DNA of 64,000 bases from Panaeolus papilionaceus (GCA_015501605.1 JADNRZ010000023.1:1-64000), one strand, 5' to 3'; counted from the stretch's first letter, positions 1 to 11,973 are shown. Notes: a model not told the origin generated them from the sequence alone. Program-made: numbers and translations.

Positions 1-2092
1 CGAACAAGTGCCCCTGGGACCTTATGAACTGGGTCCAGAAGCGCAAGTTACCGCCGTCAGAGGCTATCCAGTATTGTGGACAACCATGTCATACTGTAAA
101 CTGGCTGTGGGAAGGACTCCACGGTACATACAACTCAGCCACGGATCGGGAGTATGATCTCTCGGTCCTGGATGAGCTTCCTTCTCTGCAGGAGAGGGAA
201 TGGGAGGTTTTCTCCAGACAGGAGCTGCGCGAAGCCCTAGTAGCGTGCTCCGGTCTCTCTGCACCTGGTCCCGACCACATTATGTGGCAGTACCTGAAGA
301 GGGTCATCGACACCGAGGGCGTCGAGACCCTCTTCGTACAGCTGGCCAACGCCTGCCTAACAGCAGGCTATTGGCCTAGCCACTTTAAGGACTCCACCTC
401 GGTCATTATTCCGAAACCGGGGAAGGCCTCCTGCTCTACTCCGAAGTCGTTCAGGCCCATTGTCCTCCTGAACACCCTTGGTAAACTCATTGAGAAACTC
501 ATCTCGACCCGCATTCAGTTTGAGGGCATCAAACTGGACATATTCCATCCGTGTCAGCTGGGAGGCATAAAACAGCGCTCAACAGAAGATGCGGGCCTCA
601 TGCTCACCCATATGGTCCGTGCAGGCTGGGCGAAGGGTTTGGTAACCAGTGTGGTGGCATTCGACATTGCGCAATTCTTCCCATCATTTTTTTTTTTTTT
701 TTGGTTCAGCAATTTATATACCGGTGCGCGACTGGCAGTCCAGTCGGATCACAGTAAATACAAATGAGTAGCTAACTACCAGGATGACCACTCCCCAATT
801 AAGTTGGGTATATACCACGGCAGACTAAACTAAGGCGAGCGCGAAGCGCGAGCAAAGTACGTGGGGCAAGATATCAAAGCCGATTGCGCGGCGAATAAGC
901 CTCTCCCTCCGAAGAAGGCGGCAGTCCAAAGTGATCAACCGAGCGTCGTCAGGTTAACGCCCTCGACCCGGTTGTCGAACAGAAGTGGTGGTGCCCCGAA
1001 GGGGCACCTACTACTCGAAGCCCTTGGTTACCCATGGACGGGCACCAGGCGGCTAAACTCTATCCCGCGTACGCACCGAAGTGCGCTCCCCGACCACTGG
1101 TTGTAACGCCCAAGCTTCCAGCATGCAAGGGCCCCGTCGCTGGCATCCAATTAAGGACCGCTCGGGGGACGGGCCATCGTCTCGGCCTCCTGAATGTTCG
1201 GGACCCCAACAACCACCCCACTTCAGAACTTTATCCAACGCCCTCCTCCTCCCGAGGGCGATTCTTCCCATCATTGAACCATGATGTTCTGATGGCTATA
1301 CTGGCCAAGCAGGGATTCCCTGCCAAGGTCCAGAGGTTTTTCGCCTCATATCTTGTAGGACGTTCCACGCGCTATAGCTGGAACACCTTCACCTCGGAAC
1401 CAATGCCCGCTGATGTGGGTGTGGGACAGGGCAGAGCCCTGTTCCCGGTTTTATCTGCTCTTTACATTGCTCCAATCATGAAGATCTTCGAGGTGCGCGC
1501 CCTAGTGGGCGCGCTGTCTTGCTACTTGCTGTCGTTTGTTGATGATGGCACTCTCATTTGCCAGGCCAAGAAATTGACCGACAATATCACCGCCCTCCAG
1601 GCGGCGTACTCTATCATTTTCACCTTGTTTACTGCACTGGCGCTTGTGTTGGAGCATGACAAGTCTGAGTTATTCCACTTCTCGCGTAGACAGGATGGTG
1701 CCAATCCCCCCATTGATTTGGGGTATGCGCCCTATATGGGCACTACGCCGTTGAAGCCCAAGCCTATCTGGAGGTATCTGGGCTTCTACTTCGATCGCGG
1801 GCTCACCTTCAGGGAGCACGTATGCTATTACACTACAAAAGCACTCACCACGGTTAAGGCCATGGGGATGCTTGGTAATTCACTCCAGGGACTCTCCCCA
1901 GCCCAACGACGTCTCCTGTACCGTACATGTGTTCTTCCAATCGCCATGTACAGTCACAGACTTTGGTTCTTCAGAGGCTCCCGTAACAAGGAGCTCCTGA
2001 AAATGTTCAACGGGATGCAGCGTAAGGCTGCCCTATGGATCACAGGTGCGTTCAAGACCACTCCCATAGGTGGAGCGGAGGCCCTGGTGGGC
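1..2092 (+). pseudogene. LINE family 1 reverse transcriptase, split by an insertion
   Basis: Non-LTR retrotransposon polymerase, which copies LINE RNA into the target site. The reading frame runs from the left window edge to 688 and resumes at 1261 to about 2092. The first part carries the N-terminal RT blocks (SAPGPDHIMWQYLK, PKSFRPIVLLNTLGKLIEK, VAFDIAQFFPS). The second part has the GQGRALFPVLSALYIAP block, the catalytic FVDDGTLICQ block (FVDD form of YxDD) and the thumb region. Removing 689-1260 and one copy of the duplicated 15-mer rejoins the frame inside AQFFPS-LNH. The coding sequence then stops abruptly at 2092, just after the EALVGL motif, where a P2 repeat begins, so the RNase H part is missing. 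The 5' end lies outside the window. Close copies lie on the minus strand at 4.5-5.8, 18-19.4, 21.9-24.0 and 25.3-28.2 kb. Confidence 0.9.
689..1260 (-). mobile_element. 5'-truncated LINE family 1 3' end, inserted in a LINE
   Basis: A 572-bp insertion starting with a T-run (689-702, the poly-A tail read on +), followed by the family-1 3' UTR. It ends just inside the last codons of the LINE polyprotein (PREEEGVG end). It is flanked by the exact 15-bp duplication ATTCTTCCCATCATT at 674-688 and 1261-1275. The same T-run plus GGTTCARCAATTTATATA start recurs at 21.88 and 25.27 kb, identifying it as the element's 3' terminus. Extreme 5' truncation is usual for target-primed reverse transcription. 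Confidence 0.93.
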
Positions 2093-4505
2093 CTTGGCTT
2101 CTCTACTACTGCAAAAACATTTGAATATTACTTATTACATGCAATAGCATTGAATTTGACACTCAACCGCTTCAAAAGTTCAAGTAACAGAATAGAAAAC
2201 ACTAAATACTACCTCAGGGTATGCTGAATAGTAATCTGTGAATATCTTTGTGAATACTCACCGCTTCAACATGCTCTAAACTGTTCTGAGAACGCTTCAA
2301 TTGTGCCTTTAAAAGTAGCCCACCCCCAAAGGATTCTGAGCAGTTCTCAAAATCGTTCAAATTTCCACTGATAAGCTTATGACAGAGGATCAAAGACAAT
2401 ATATTTTAATCAGAACATATAGATATACAAAGAGACATGATATGTAATGTTCACAAAAGGTTTGGAGTGATTTGGATGATTGTGGAATGGTAGAGCCTCA
2501 AAAAAGCGGTCAGAAGGAGTTTGATGTAGTGGTGATGGTGTGTATTGTTGAAACATCTATCATCAACTATGATGGTTGCACACCATTTTGAACCTACAGA
2601 TGGCTACACTTGTCCAAATCACTTGGGGTTTTTTGCATTGTGTAACCAGAGTTAATACATTCATTTCCTGCCATTTATTAAGTATAAATAACATTGCTAT
2701 GGTATGGTAAATTGCAGAATGGTGTATTTTAAGCCCTGCATATATATATGGCCAATATTACAAATGTGGCTCAATATATCAGGTGGTGGGCTCTGTAGAA
2801 CATTAAATATGATTCATATGAACACTTGGACAGTGCTAGAGATCTTTATATAGAGTGAAATACCCATGGATAAAGCCATAGAAGGCCACCCTAACAGGAA
2901 TATGCATTTTGCCAATTCTACATGCAAATATGGGGATATATAATGCACTTCCACTGGATTTCAGATCCCCAGTATGCAATATTGATATATAAATATCATC
3001 TACTGGCATACATCACACAGAAGCATTGTATTTTGGTGCACTTTTTTGGGAATTCAAGAGAAAATGTATTAAAATGCTGATAGAATGTGAGATTGTTGGT
3101 ATTTCCACTATTGGGCTGGTGAGGGCCATTTAATAATGTTTATGAAGAGGTGTACCAAGTTTCAGGTTGATAGCTGCAGGGGGTGTGGAGAAATGAAGCC
3201 AAAAGAGCAGAGGGAGGAGGAGGAGAAGGAGGATCAAAGGGTGTTCCCACGCTCTAGTACCCAAAATGCGAAATGCAATTGCTCCCTCCACAAGCACAAC
3301 ATTTATGATCTGTTTTCAGATCCTGAAAGTAGACATTTGTAGCTTTCTGGTGATATATATATGTATAATAAAAAATAGCTAAAAAGCGGTGCAATTAATG
3401 CTGCAATATTTGTGGGGGAGAATTAATTAATTAGTGTGGTGTCATTAGTGCCTGGAAGCAGATCAGTGATGCCAATTTCCCAAAAAAGCGAAGCTAATTA
3501 ATGAGGATTGATGAGATTTAATGGGATCAATTACATCACACTAATATTCCTGATCAGGACGAAGATTTGATTTGTAAATAGGGGCTCATTTAATCAATGG
3601 ACAATAACCAGAGCAGATCTGCTGCTTCTGTGGCCACATTTGGCAGATCAGACCACATGAATAGATAGATATAGTGTATACCTTTCTAATGATATATATA
3701 TCCCCCCAAATGGTGCCAAAAGCGAAGCAATATTGAGGAAATAATGGTAGTAGGGGGAATAGGGGCTAAAAAAGCGGAAAAAGCGAACCTGATCTGCTGG
3801 GTTGCTGGTACAATTTAGCAGATCGGATGGTGGGATCTTATAGAGGCTGTTAATAGCTTTCTAATGATATATAGATCACCCAAAATAGTGCCCAGAGCGG
3901 TGCAATATGGAGCAGGATACTGTTTGGGCCAAAGATAGGGGCTTTTCAAGTGACCCATGTAAAAAAACATTTTTTAAGGATCGATGGGGATCATATGTGG
4001 GAGGCTGCGTTCAAAATTTCAGCCCAATCTGAGCAGAATTGAGTGCGCTATTCATGATTTATATTATTTTTTCGATTTATTTTGATTTGTGTCTGGCTCT
4101 GAGAGTGTATTTCCTTAATTGCTCGCCAACCACTGATCCCCCCACCCTGAAAATACCCATTCCGGGATCCTGATTTTTTTCTCTATGCCCCCATACCCAT
4201 ATCATATCTATCCGACAACATTTGCCCAACCCCCCCCCAGCCAGATAAGCCATCAGCCCCTGTCTGGTATCCCCCCATCCATCCCCCCTATCCCCAACCC
4301 CCTACCCATCCTCCTACCCCCAGAATATGACCCAGTTCACCCCCTATATACCCCTACCCATCCCCCTACCCATCCCCCACCCCCGGAAATCCCCCCAGCA
4401 GTGCTCCCCAGCCCCTACTGTCTGTGGACACTACTGTCCAACAATGGTCTGGATGCATCATCCAGTTCTGTCCAACTATAGTCTTTCATACATGATCCTA
4501 GCCTC
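2093..4505 (+). repeat. Half copy of palindromic element P2
   Basis: AT-rich non-coding DNA collinear with the middle and right arm of the full P2 element (about 55840-58500), joined to LINE sequence on both sides. It has the spacer motif CAACCGCTTCAAAAGTTCAAG, then repeated AAAGCGG/GCGAAGC motifs and TTTCTAATGATATATA blocks of the arm, then the C-rich end (4185-4400). Its outer tip (4400-4500) differs from the full P2 tip, and the left arm is absent, so it is a broken or recombinant copy. Open frames here (for example 3136-3342 and 4185-4481) are low-complexity shadows. Confidence 0.8.
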
Positions 4506-5836
4506 GAAGGGTGGAAGCGCGCTCCCTGACCACTGGTTGTGACGCCGAAGCTTCCAGCACACAAGGGCCCCGTTGCTGGCATCCAATTAAGGACCGCTCG
4601 GGGGACAGGCCATCGTCTCGGCCTCCTGAATGTTTGGGACCCCAACAACCACCCCACTTCAGAACTTATCCAACGCCCTCCTCCTCCCGAGGGCGGGAAG
4701 GACATATAGCGGCAAAGGAGAACGCGAGCGGGTTCGCGTTCAAGTATTTGTAGAGCTCCCATGTATCCCATGGGAACCCGCGATGGTGCTTGTACTTCCG
4801 ACAAGAGCACAAGATATGAGAGCGCGTCCCGAAGCACCTGCAGGCGCATCGAGGTGCAGGGAGATTGAATTGCATATGGTGATAGTATTCACCAATGGGA
4901 GCATGGCCCGTAATACAACGAACAGCGCGTGCAGTCAAGGACAGTGGTCCGGCCTCGAACGCGGATAACCAAGACCCACCTTTCTTTGTGGTGGGCTTGA
5001 GAAGACGGTCGTGCTTGTCATGGAGGGGCATGAAGTGCCTGCCTCGGTATGATTCGTCTGAGAACTTTGCTTCCCAGAGTTGAAGCGCCTTGCGATCTGC
5101 GAAATCGCGGAGCCAGTCTAGCGTCGTGAGGGGGCGTGCCCCCACACGAACACCGGGTAGAGATGTAACCATCTTGTGAGCGGTCCCCTGTCGGCCCCAG
5201 CGAAGCTGGGAGGGGACGTGTACAAAAAGTACACGGCAAGAGCGCGCAAGATGGCCAGGCTGTGTTCCTGACCACCATGCTCCGTGCAGTCGGTTGCTAG
5301 TCTGATAGCAGGCATGCAATCTGAGAATACGTACATGTGCTCACATCTTGGGAAAGTGATAGCCTTGCACAAGGCGAGCCGTATAGCAGCAAGTTCCGCC
5401 GCAATGGAAGTAGAGTGTCCCGCCAGGTGGCAGGTGCGCCATGGGTCGTTGACTGATGGCTCGAGTCCTTCCACAGGGTCCACAGCATACACAAGTGCAC
5501 TCACTGCAGCCTGGAAGTGGTCGTATTGCGGCACTGAAGCATCGCCAGCTGCCACGAACGATCCAGGTGTATCAACAGCTTCAGCCATAAGCTGGACCAG
5601 CTGATCCGCCCTCGACAGCCACTCCCCTCTGTCAGGCGGGGGAGTGGGTGGGGGCAGGAGTGTCTCATTGATGTCAACCTGGTGAGGGAAGCGTTCAGTG
5701 AGTCGATTGCCAGGCCTGGACTCATTGGGCAGAAGCTCGATGGGTTCAGACAGTTGGGGGAGTCTTGAGATGATCTCCATAACAGCCCCAGAGGTCTTCG
5801 CCCTTTTGGACTCAGACATATGGGCAAAGGAACGAG
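4506..5836 (-). pseudogene. LINE family 1, RNase H and C-terminal part
   Basis: Minus-strand 3' half of a family-1 LINE whose 5' half resumes at 17972. The reading frame carries the RNase H domain (AAGDASVPQYD with the first Asp; AELAAIRLALCKA with Glu; YVFSDCMPAIRLATDC with the second Asp) and the C-terminal Cys/His motif (RCACRCFGTRSHILCSC). Relative to the copy at 22.4-24.0 kb, about 35 bp is missing near 5230, shifting the frame between RALA and the HVPSQL segment, so it cannot be functional. The distal 3' UTR and poly-A tail are lost at 4506 where P2 DNA begins. Confidence 0.88.
5829..5836. repeat. Target-site duplication, left copy (GGAACGAG)
   Basis: GGAACGAG directly abuts the GACCCGTGGCTTCC tip on the left and recurs at 17972-17979 after the opposite tip. 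The uninterrupted LINE copy at 23605-23615 reads GGCAAAGGAACAAGCATGCAG, showing that one copy of the octamer plus the unit between was inserted. Confidence 0.93.
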
Positions 5837-8800
5837 GACCCGTGGCTTCCAATATCTTTGACATATTATAGGCTACAGCCTGTAGCTGTACTTGCACCGT
5901 TTCTGGGCAAATATGCTAAGATTTCTACACTGCCTGGCTGCAATATCTTTGCGATATCTTAGAATATTATAGGCTACTGCCTGGAACTCTAGTAGCAATA
6001 TCTTATAGTTTGTTAGGCACCTATCCAGGAGACAAGATTTAATTATTATTTCACTACAGGCAACTCAACAAGATCTTGAACTTGATATCTTTGTACCTGT
6101 AGGCTACTATCTTGATATCTTAGTGTTACAATCTTTAACCCCTGGGCCAGGTAGTAAATATCTTAGAGTTGTGATCTTTGGTTTCAAGGCATGTTGTCTA
6201 GAAATCTTAGTAGCAATATTAGCAAGAATTGGGCTTTCTTGCCTAGAAATCTTATTGTGATATTATATTATATTTATCTTGATTATATAATACTCTATTT
6301 TCAGATCAAATCTTCGGCCTAATCAGGAATATTCTCAAATCTAATCACACCTATTAATCAATACCCATTTAGGATGATGACACATCACATCAATTAATAA
6401 TATTTCTCCCCTTTTACTGCAGCATTTATTACACCGCTTTTCTGGCCACTTTATATGGACATATATATACCATTAGAAAGCTAAAATTGCCTGCTATTTG
6501 ATTCTGAATTTTATTCAATTTAATTCCTGCAGGGGAGCAGCCCATTTAGCTGCGCTTTTTCCCATCAATTTAGCCCCTATTCATTTATGCCACCATTCCT
6601 GCTGCATTTGCACCGCTTTTTTTGCACTATTTCTGGTGCACATATATACCATTAGAAAGCCCTAATTGTCTAGTTTAAGAATATGCCCTCAGTTTTACAA
6701 TAGCCCCACTAGGGGCTGCACTATTTAGCTGCGCTTTTTGGGTATTTAATTAGCCCCTATTTTTAATCAGCATTATTCCTGCTCCATTTTGCACCGCTTT
6801 GGTGCAATTATATATGGACATATATATATCACCAGAAAGCTACAAATGCCTAGATTAAGAATCTGAAATCAGAATATAAATGTTGTGTCTAGGGAGGGAG
6901 CAATTGCATTTCGCATTTGGGTATTGGAGCGTGGGAACACCCTTGATCACCTCTTCTCCCCCTCCCCCCACCGCTTTTCTGCCTCCATTTCTCCACAACC
7001 ACTCACCCTCTCGGCTTATAATTTGGCATGCAGGTTTATATATATCATTGGATGGTGGGTGCAAACTTACAGTACACTGCCATCCATAAATATGCATAAA
7101 TCTGCTATATACTTCTTGTATGGATCATATTTCTCCAAAAGCGGACCCAAAGCATTGTATTTGACTCATTATCAGCTAACCAAGGCATCAGGCAATAATG
7201 ATGATGTGTGTATACATGTTTCATACATCAGAACACAATATTCAGCCCTCCACCACATGCAAACCAGCTAAAATCATCATATCGTTATGCCCTTTGTTTC
7301 TACACCAATATCATTCGCATTTCTTAACCAATCTTTGAGCTCAAAGGTTTTTTAAACCGCGGTGGTCAACACCTTTCAAATGTGTGCTTCATCATAGAAG
7401 TCTGATCACTCCTCATGAAGATATTGCATGTCTAATATCCTGCATCAACCACAAATAGTCAGGAGGAGGTTTTGAGACTCTAGTATGGTGGTACCACTGT
7501 CTGTGTGCATATATACACCTGAAATGTGTTTAGAATTGACACATCTTCAATTTGAAAAAAGTTTGAAAGAGATTGGTCAAGTGTAGCCAATAGACCGAGA
7601 GAAACAGTTAAGGAGAATCCTGGTTATTGTCAGTTCATTGAGCATTGACACTACATCAACCTGCATTCCAGCACCCATTTGTGTCTCCAGCCTTCCACAC
7701 TCACTCAAATGTTGTCAAACCTTTTGTAAACATCAATAACAGTGTCAACCTTCGCCTCTATGGGGTCTGATTAAATTATTTCAATGCAGATCTTGTACAA
7801 ATGGCTTATCAGCTGAAAAACAGTCATTTTTGAGAAGTGCTCAGAATTTGCTGCAAGTACCCTTGTTTTGTAGGTATTCTTGAGGCGATTTTAGAACATT
7901 TTGCATCACTATAAAGCGGGCAGAAATGGTAGAGATATACCCAATATAGTATTTGGGGAACCTGTGAGATAGCAGATGGCTGTTTCTATATGATCTGCAA
8001 GTGTGAACACATGATGGATGGTACAGAACAACGGTATTAATGTTATCACATATTAAAATGGCTTCATCCTACTCCAAATGCGAGTCATAGAGGACTATTG
8101 GGTCCTCTTTTGGCAGAATTAGAAACAAAAAAAGGGTAAATGCAGAATAGCTGCATTCCTAGCGGTCCCCTTGGGTTCCTGTCTTGCACACCGTTTATAA
8201 TACATATTTTACACATGTATGCCAAATTATAAGCCGAGAGGGTGAGTGGTTGTGGAGAAATGGAGGCAGAAAAGCGGTGGGGGGAGGGGGAGAAGAGGTG
8301 ATCAAGGGTGTTCCCACGCTCCAATACCCAAATGCGAAATGCAATTGCTCCCTCCCTAGACACAACATTTGTATTCTGATTTCAGATTCTTAATCTAGGC
8401 ATTTGTAGCTTTCTGGTGATATATATATGTCCATATATAATTGCACCAAAGCGGTGCAAAATGGAGCAGGAATAATGCTGATTAAAAATAGGGGCTAATT
8501 AAATACCCAAAAAGCGCAGCTAAATAGTGCAGCCCCTAGTGGGGCTATTGTAAAACTGAGGGCATATTCTTAAACTAGACAATTAGGGCTTTCTAATGGT
8601 ATATATGTGCACCAGAAATAGTGCAAAAAAAGCGGTGCAAATGCAGCAGGAATGGTGGCATAAATGAATAGGGGCTAAATTGATGGGAAAAAGCGCAGCT
8701 AAATGGGCTGCTCCCCTGCAGGAATTAAATTGAATAAAATTCAGAATCAAATAGCAGGCAATTTTAGCTTTCTAATGGTATATATATGTCCATATAAAGT

Positions 8801-9400
8801 GGCCAGAAAAGCGGTGTAATAAATGCTGCAGTAAAAGGGGAGAAATATTATTAATTGATGTGATGTGTCATCATCCTAAATGGGTATTGATTAATAGGTG
8901 TGATTAGATTTGAGAATATTCCTGATTAGGCCGAAGATTTGATCTGAAAATAGAGTATTATATAATCAAGATAAATATAATATAATATCACAATAAGATT
9001 TCTAGGCAAGAAAGCCCAATTCTTGCTAATATTGCTACTAAGATTTCTAGACAACATGCCTTGAAACCAAAGATCACAACTCTAAGATATTTACTACCTG
9101 GCCCAGGGGTTAAAGATTGTAACACTAAGATATCAAGATAGTAGCCTACAGGTACAAAGATATCAAGTTCAAGATCTTGTTGAGTTGCCTGTAGTGAAAT
9201 AATAATTAAATCTTGTCTCCTGGATAGGTGCCTAACAAACTATAAGATATTGCTACTAGAGTTCCAGGCAGTAGCCTATAATATTCTAAGATATCGCAAA
9301 GATATTGCAGCCAGGCAGTGTAGAAATCTTAGCATATTTGCCCAGAAACGGTGCAAGTACAGCTACAGGCTGTAGCCTATAATATGTCAAGCCACGGGTC
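5837..9400 (-). repeat. Palindromic module P1, copy A
   Basis: A 3.56-kb module: two inverted arms of about 1.16 kb (about 5869-7030 and 8221-9380) around a unique spacer of about 1.19 kb. Each arm contains about 180-bp repeats, seen as AGAAAGC at 6475, 6654 and 6834 and ACCGCTTT at 6432, 6610 and 6793. Both tips of this copy are the GACCCGTGG type, the inner one with an 11-bp deletion. It is the reverse complement of copies B and C, judged by the spacer. Small open frames across the arms repeat in every copy on both strands and are not believable genes. Confidence 0.93.
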
Positions 9401-9472
9401 GTTAGACGGGTAAAACAAGAGTAGCATATTAACAGCATACCTGTACTGCCAGGACTTGACCTTTAATGAAAG

Positions 9473-9758
9473 TCAATTTTTTTCGCGATATCTAGCCTGA
9501 GCCTCGCATTCGCGAAGACGCCTATTGGCAGACTCCACGCTAGACTCTCGAGACTTACGCCTAAATTTTCAGGTAATTAGTTTATCAATTGAGCTGGTAA
9601 ATCGACTTACAAATGAGCTGACTGACAAGCCCGACATCTCTCTATTTCTAAATTCCTGTGAACATATGATCAGTTGCAACACATAAGGTAAAATGGTGTA
9701 CGAACTCTGCGTAGTATTGGCGACGCTTTGCCCTAAGCTCAGACTTTGTAGCAGCCAT
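9473..9758 (-). CDS. Small basic KDZ-associated protein (3 exons)
   Basis: A 61-residue, strongly basic protein built from three exons: 9758-9706 (53 nt), 9655-9611 (45 nt) and 9560-9473. It starts MAATKSELRAKRRQYYAE, continues NLEIERCRACQSAHL, and ends with a charged helix (RRLRECEAQARYREKN). The start is chosen by its Kozak-like context (CACCATGG) and by homology: a second gene at 52423-52743 has exons 1 and 2 of exactly the same lengths and splice phases, with the shared cores RRxYY and NLExER. The pattern resembles a basic region followed by a helix, but no named domain is recognised. It sits tail-side of the TET gene on the same strand within the 12.1-kb unit. The first donor (GTTCGT) is weak. 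DNA or RNA binding would be inference only. Confidence 0.72.
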
Positions 9759-10384
9759 GGTGATGGGCGAGGATGGGGAAGTAGTGCAAAGAGCCGTCTG
9801 GCTTGTCAAAGTGGCACAGGGGCGATTATAAATTGTGATGTGTCCATATTGGGTAGATCTTACCACTTTTGGTGTGAAGTCATTAAGGTGGTTCAAGTTC
9901 GACATGCTATGGCGAGACTCTGAAGCACTCAGTGGGGCGATTAAGTAACATCTGGCCCTCTATTTACGGTGTAAAATATCCAGAAAATATATATGAGTCA
10001 AATATAAATGTTTGAAATTTGACATCAGTGTCGGAGTACTAGGTGTGGATGACGATGTCTTGGCTTGAGTCTGGGTTCATATATTGAATTCATCAATGGT
10101 TGCTCTCACCAATATCTATCTACAAGGCATCCGCACAACATTTGGCGACAGATTCTTTATGGGAAGCGGTATATATAGGTCTACTGAACACGGCTGTGAT
10201 ATAATTTCGTCTCCAAAGTGTCAATCATATCGAAAAATACTTCAAGCAAGGTAGTGCGTTTATTGCGGTTCACGAAATCACCACGCGATGGTTAAACATC
10301 AATAAAATCATTAAATTGGGGCGAAAAGACTAAAACATGGTTTGTGGATACAATAAACAATTAACATATATAGCAGAATAACAT
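9759..10384. other. Intergenic, no gene seen
   Basis: 626 bp between the small basic gene and the 3' end of the TET gene. No conserved frame, hairpin terminator or repeat was recognised. It probably holds the upstream region of the small gene and the 3' UTR of the TET gene. Confidence 0.5.
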
Positions 10385-11915
10385 TTATATCGAAGACGGC
10401 TGCGCAATGTGAGGGAGAAGAGCAAGACCTGCTTTCCATCTTGACGCTAGCTTGAAGCCAATCTCTACCAGCTCAGTCTTACTCTTACTCGCCCTGTATC
10501 CCACCTGGTTCTTGAACTCCTGATCAACCCATCTAAACAGAGCTCCTGCTGAATATTGTGTAAAGGAATATCGAGTTTCGTGTGGTAATAATGTTGTGTT
10601 AGAATGTGTGATGACAGCAGATGGGATAAGAATCAGCGACCCTGGCGGAAATTCAACGACGAGTTTACACTTCCATAAAACCAGGTGGCCTCCTTTTCTT
10701 GGATCATAATTCCCTAGTGCAACGATAGCACACCAACCATAGGGAAGATTTGCAACGTCGGTGTGGGGAGTACAAATTACTTGAGGCCCCAAGTTGTACG
10801 TTGTGGTGCTGAAAACACTTAGAGGAAAAGGCCGTTCAAGGTCGGGGTATTTACCATGAAGGGTTCTTGCTGCAGCCGCGTAATGTTGGTAGAGTTTTGG
10901 AGCCCACGATGCAAAAACAGCTGTGAAAAGTATTCAGTAAGCGATCAATAGGATTGGTGAAAAACGCGATGGCTCACAAGACGCGATGGCTCACAAGACG
11001 CAAAGTTCGAAATCCTTCTGAAGCAAGGGGCGCGGTTGAGCGAGTTCAAGACCTTGCGATTTCTCTTTGTATCTGCATGTGAAATGTTGCATGGTCTGAC
11101 CTGGCCTCCGCCATGCGAGACGCCACATCTTAAGGTAGGAAAGGGACCTCTTGGCTTTTGGTGGTCGTCGTGCCCGAAGACACACTGCTTGCGGGCTTTT
11201 TCCATGCGAAAGGCAGCGTCTTTCGCAATTTGCTGCCAATCAGATTCGTCTCCTGGTTGGCCCGCTAGAAGGCCATACATAGCACCGCTCTCGTCCAAAA
11301 GCGGCTTTGCTGTTCTTGTAAACGTCGGCGCAAAAACAAATTCAAATAGTATAGGGCTCACCTTCCATCCCATTGTTCCAATTGGAACTTATAAGACGAG
11401 CTTTCCCCAACTAAATCCTCCAACGAGTGAGATTTCTTGCTTTCAAAAGGCGAGCTCTTCGCAGTATAAGCGTTCCTCGTAGCCAGGCCGTGCTCTATCC
11501 AATTGCTGGTATGAACAGGCTCGCTAGTGAGAGCGTACTTCTCGCAGGACGTAGCACTGGCCGCAGGCATAGCAAATCCTAACGCACGAGCAGCGTCCTT
11601 CTTTTTTTTCTTGTTAGACTTGGATTGTTTCTTGTTCCTTATGTTCTTGCATTTTAATTTGTTTGTGGCGCCTTGAATAATCGCCTCTGTCGAGTTGGGC
11701 GGCGTTTGTGACGTCGGAGTGGAACAACAGGAGGAGTTAAGGGAAGTCAAGGGGCTAAGTTCGCCCAAAGGAACTGATGGGGCTGATGGATCTGAATAGG
11801 GGCCTAATGTGATAAGGAGGTCGTCAGGAGGGGCGGTGTTTTCATCTACAGCGTGAAGCGCATTGGCCAGGATAAATGATGAGTTTGGATTTCGGACAAA
11901 TGAGCCGTCCCGTTC
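10385..11915 (-). CDS. TET/JBP-family 2-oxoglutarate/Fe(II) dioxygenase
   Basis: Family role: oxidation of 5-methylcytosine (TET) or thymine (JBP) in DNA using 2-oxoglutarate, O2 and Fe(II). Three exons are clear: 11915-11362, 11314-10995 and 10920-10385, about 470 codons. Exon 1 is a low-complexity basic N-terminus (a KSNKKKKKDAAR stretch). Exon 2 has SGAMYGLLAGQP and the conserved RCGVSHGGGQ. Exon 3 is the catalytic double-stranded beta helix: NLGPQVICTPHTD with the HxD metal pair, GGHLVLWKCKLVVEFPPGS, the distal His in SAVITHSN, and the Arg-bearing ETRYSFTQYSAGALFRWV. All metal and cofactor residues are present. The true start lies upstream: a donor-acceptor pair (11973-11916) feeds this exon, but no in-frame ATG is clear beyond it. 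A 17-bp tandem duplication covers the donor of exon 2. It is cargo of the 12.1-kb unit and divergent from the KDZ gene, an association known from mushroom genomes. Confidence 0.9.
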
Positions 11916-11973
11916 CTGCTATAGAGATCTTAGAAATTACTCAGGAGCGTATACAGAGAAGACGACCACGCAC

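Noticed and set aside
689..702. T-runs at 689, 20341, 21874 and 25269 as transcription terminators
   Set aside because: Each is the poly-A tail of a minus-strand LINE, followed by the same 3' UTR sequence.
551..757. Plus-strand frame across the T-run at 689
   Set aside because: A shadow frame spanning the LINE-in-LINE junction; the RT frame explains the sequence.
6885..7271. Open frame of 128 codons (starting MSREGAIAFRIW), repeated at 8085, 15447, 16539 and 62641 on both strands
   Set aside because: It lies in the inverted arms and spacer of P1, differs in length between copies, is read on both strands, and is broken in copy C. Repetition comes from the repeat, not from coding constraint.
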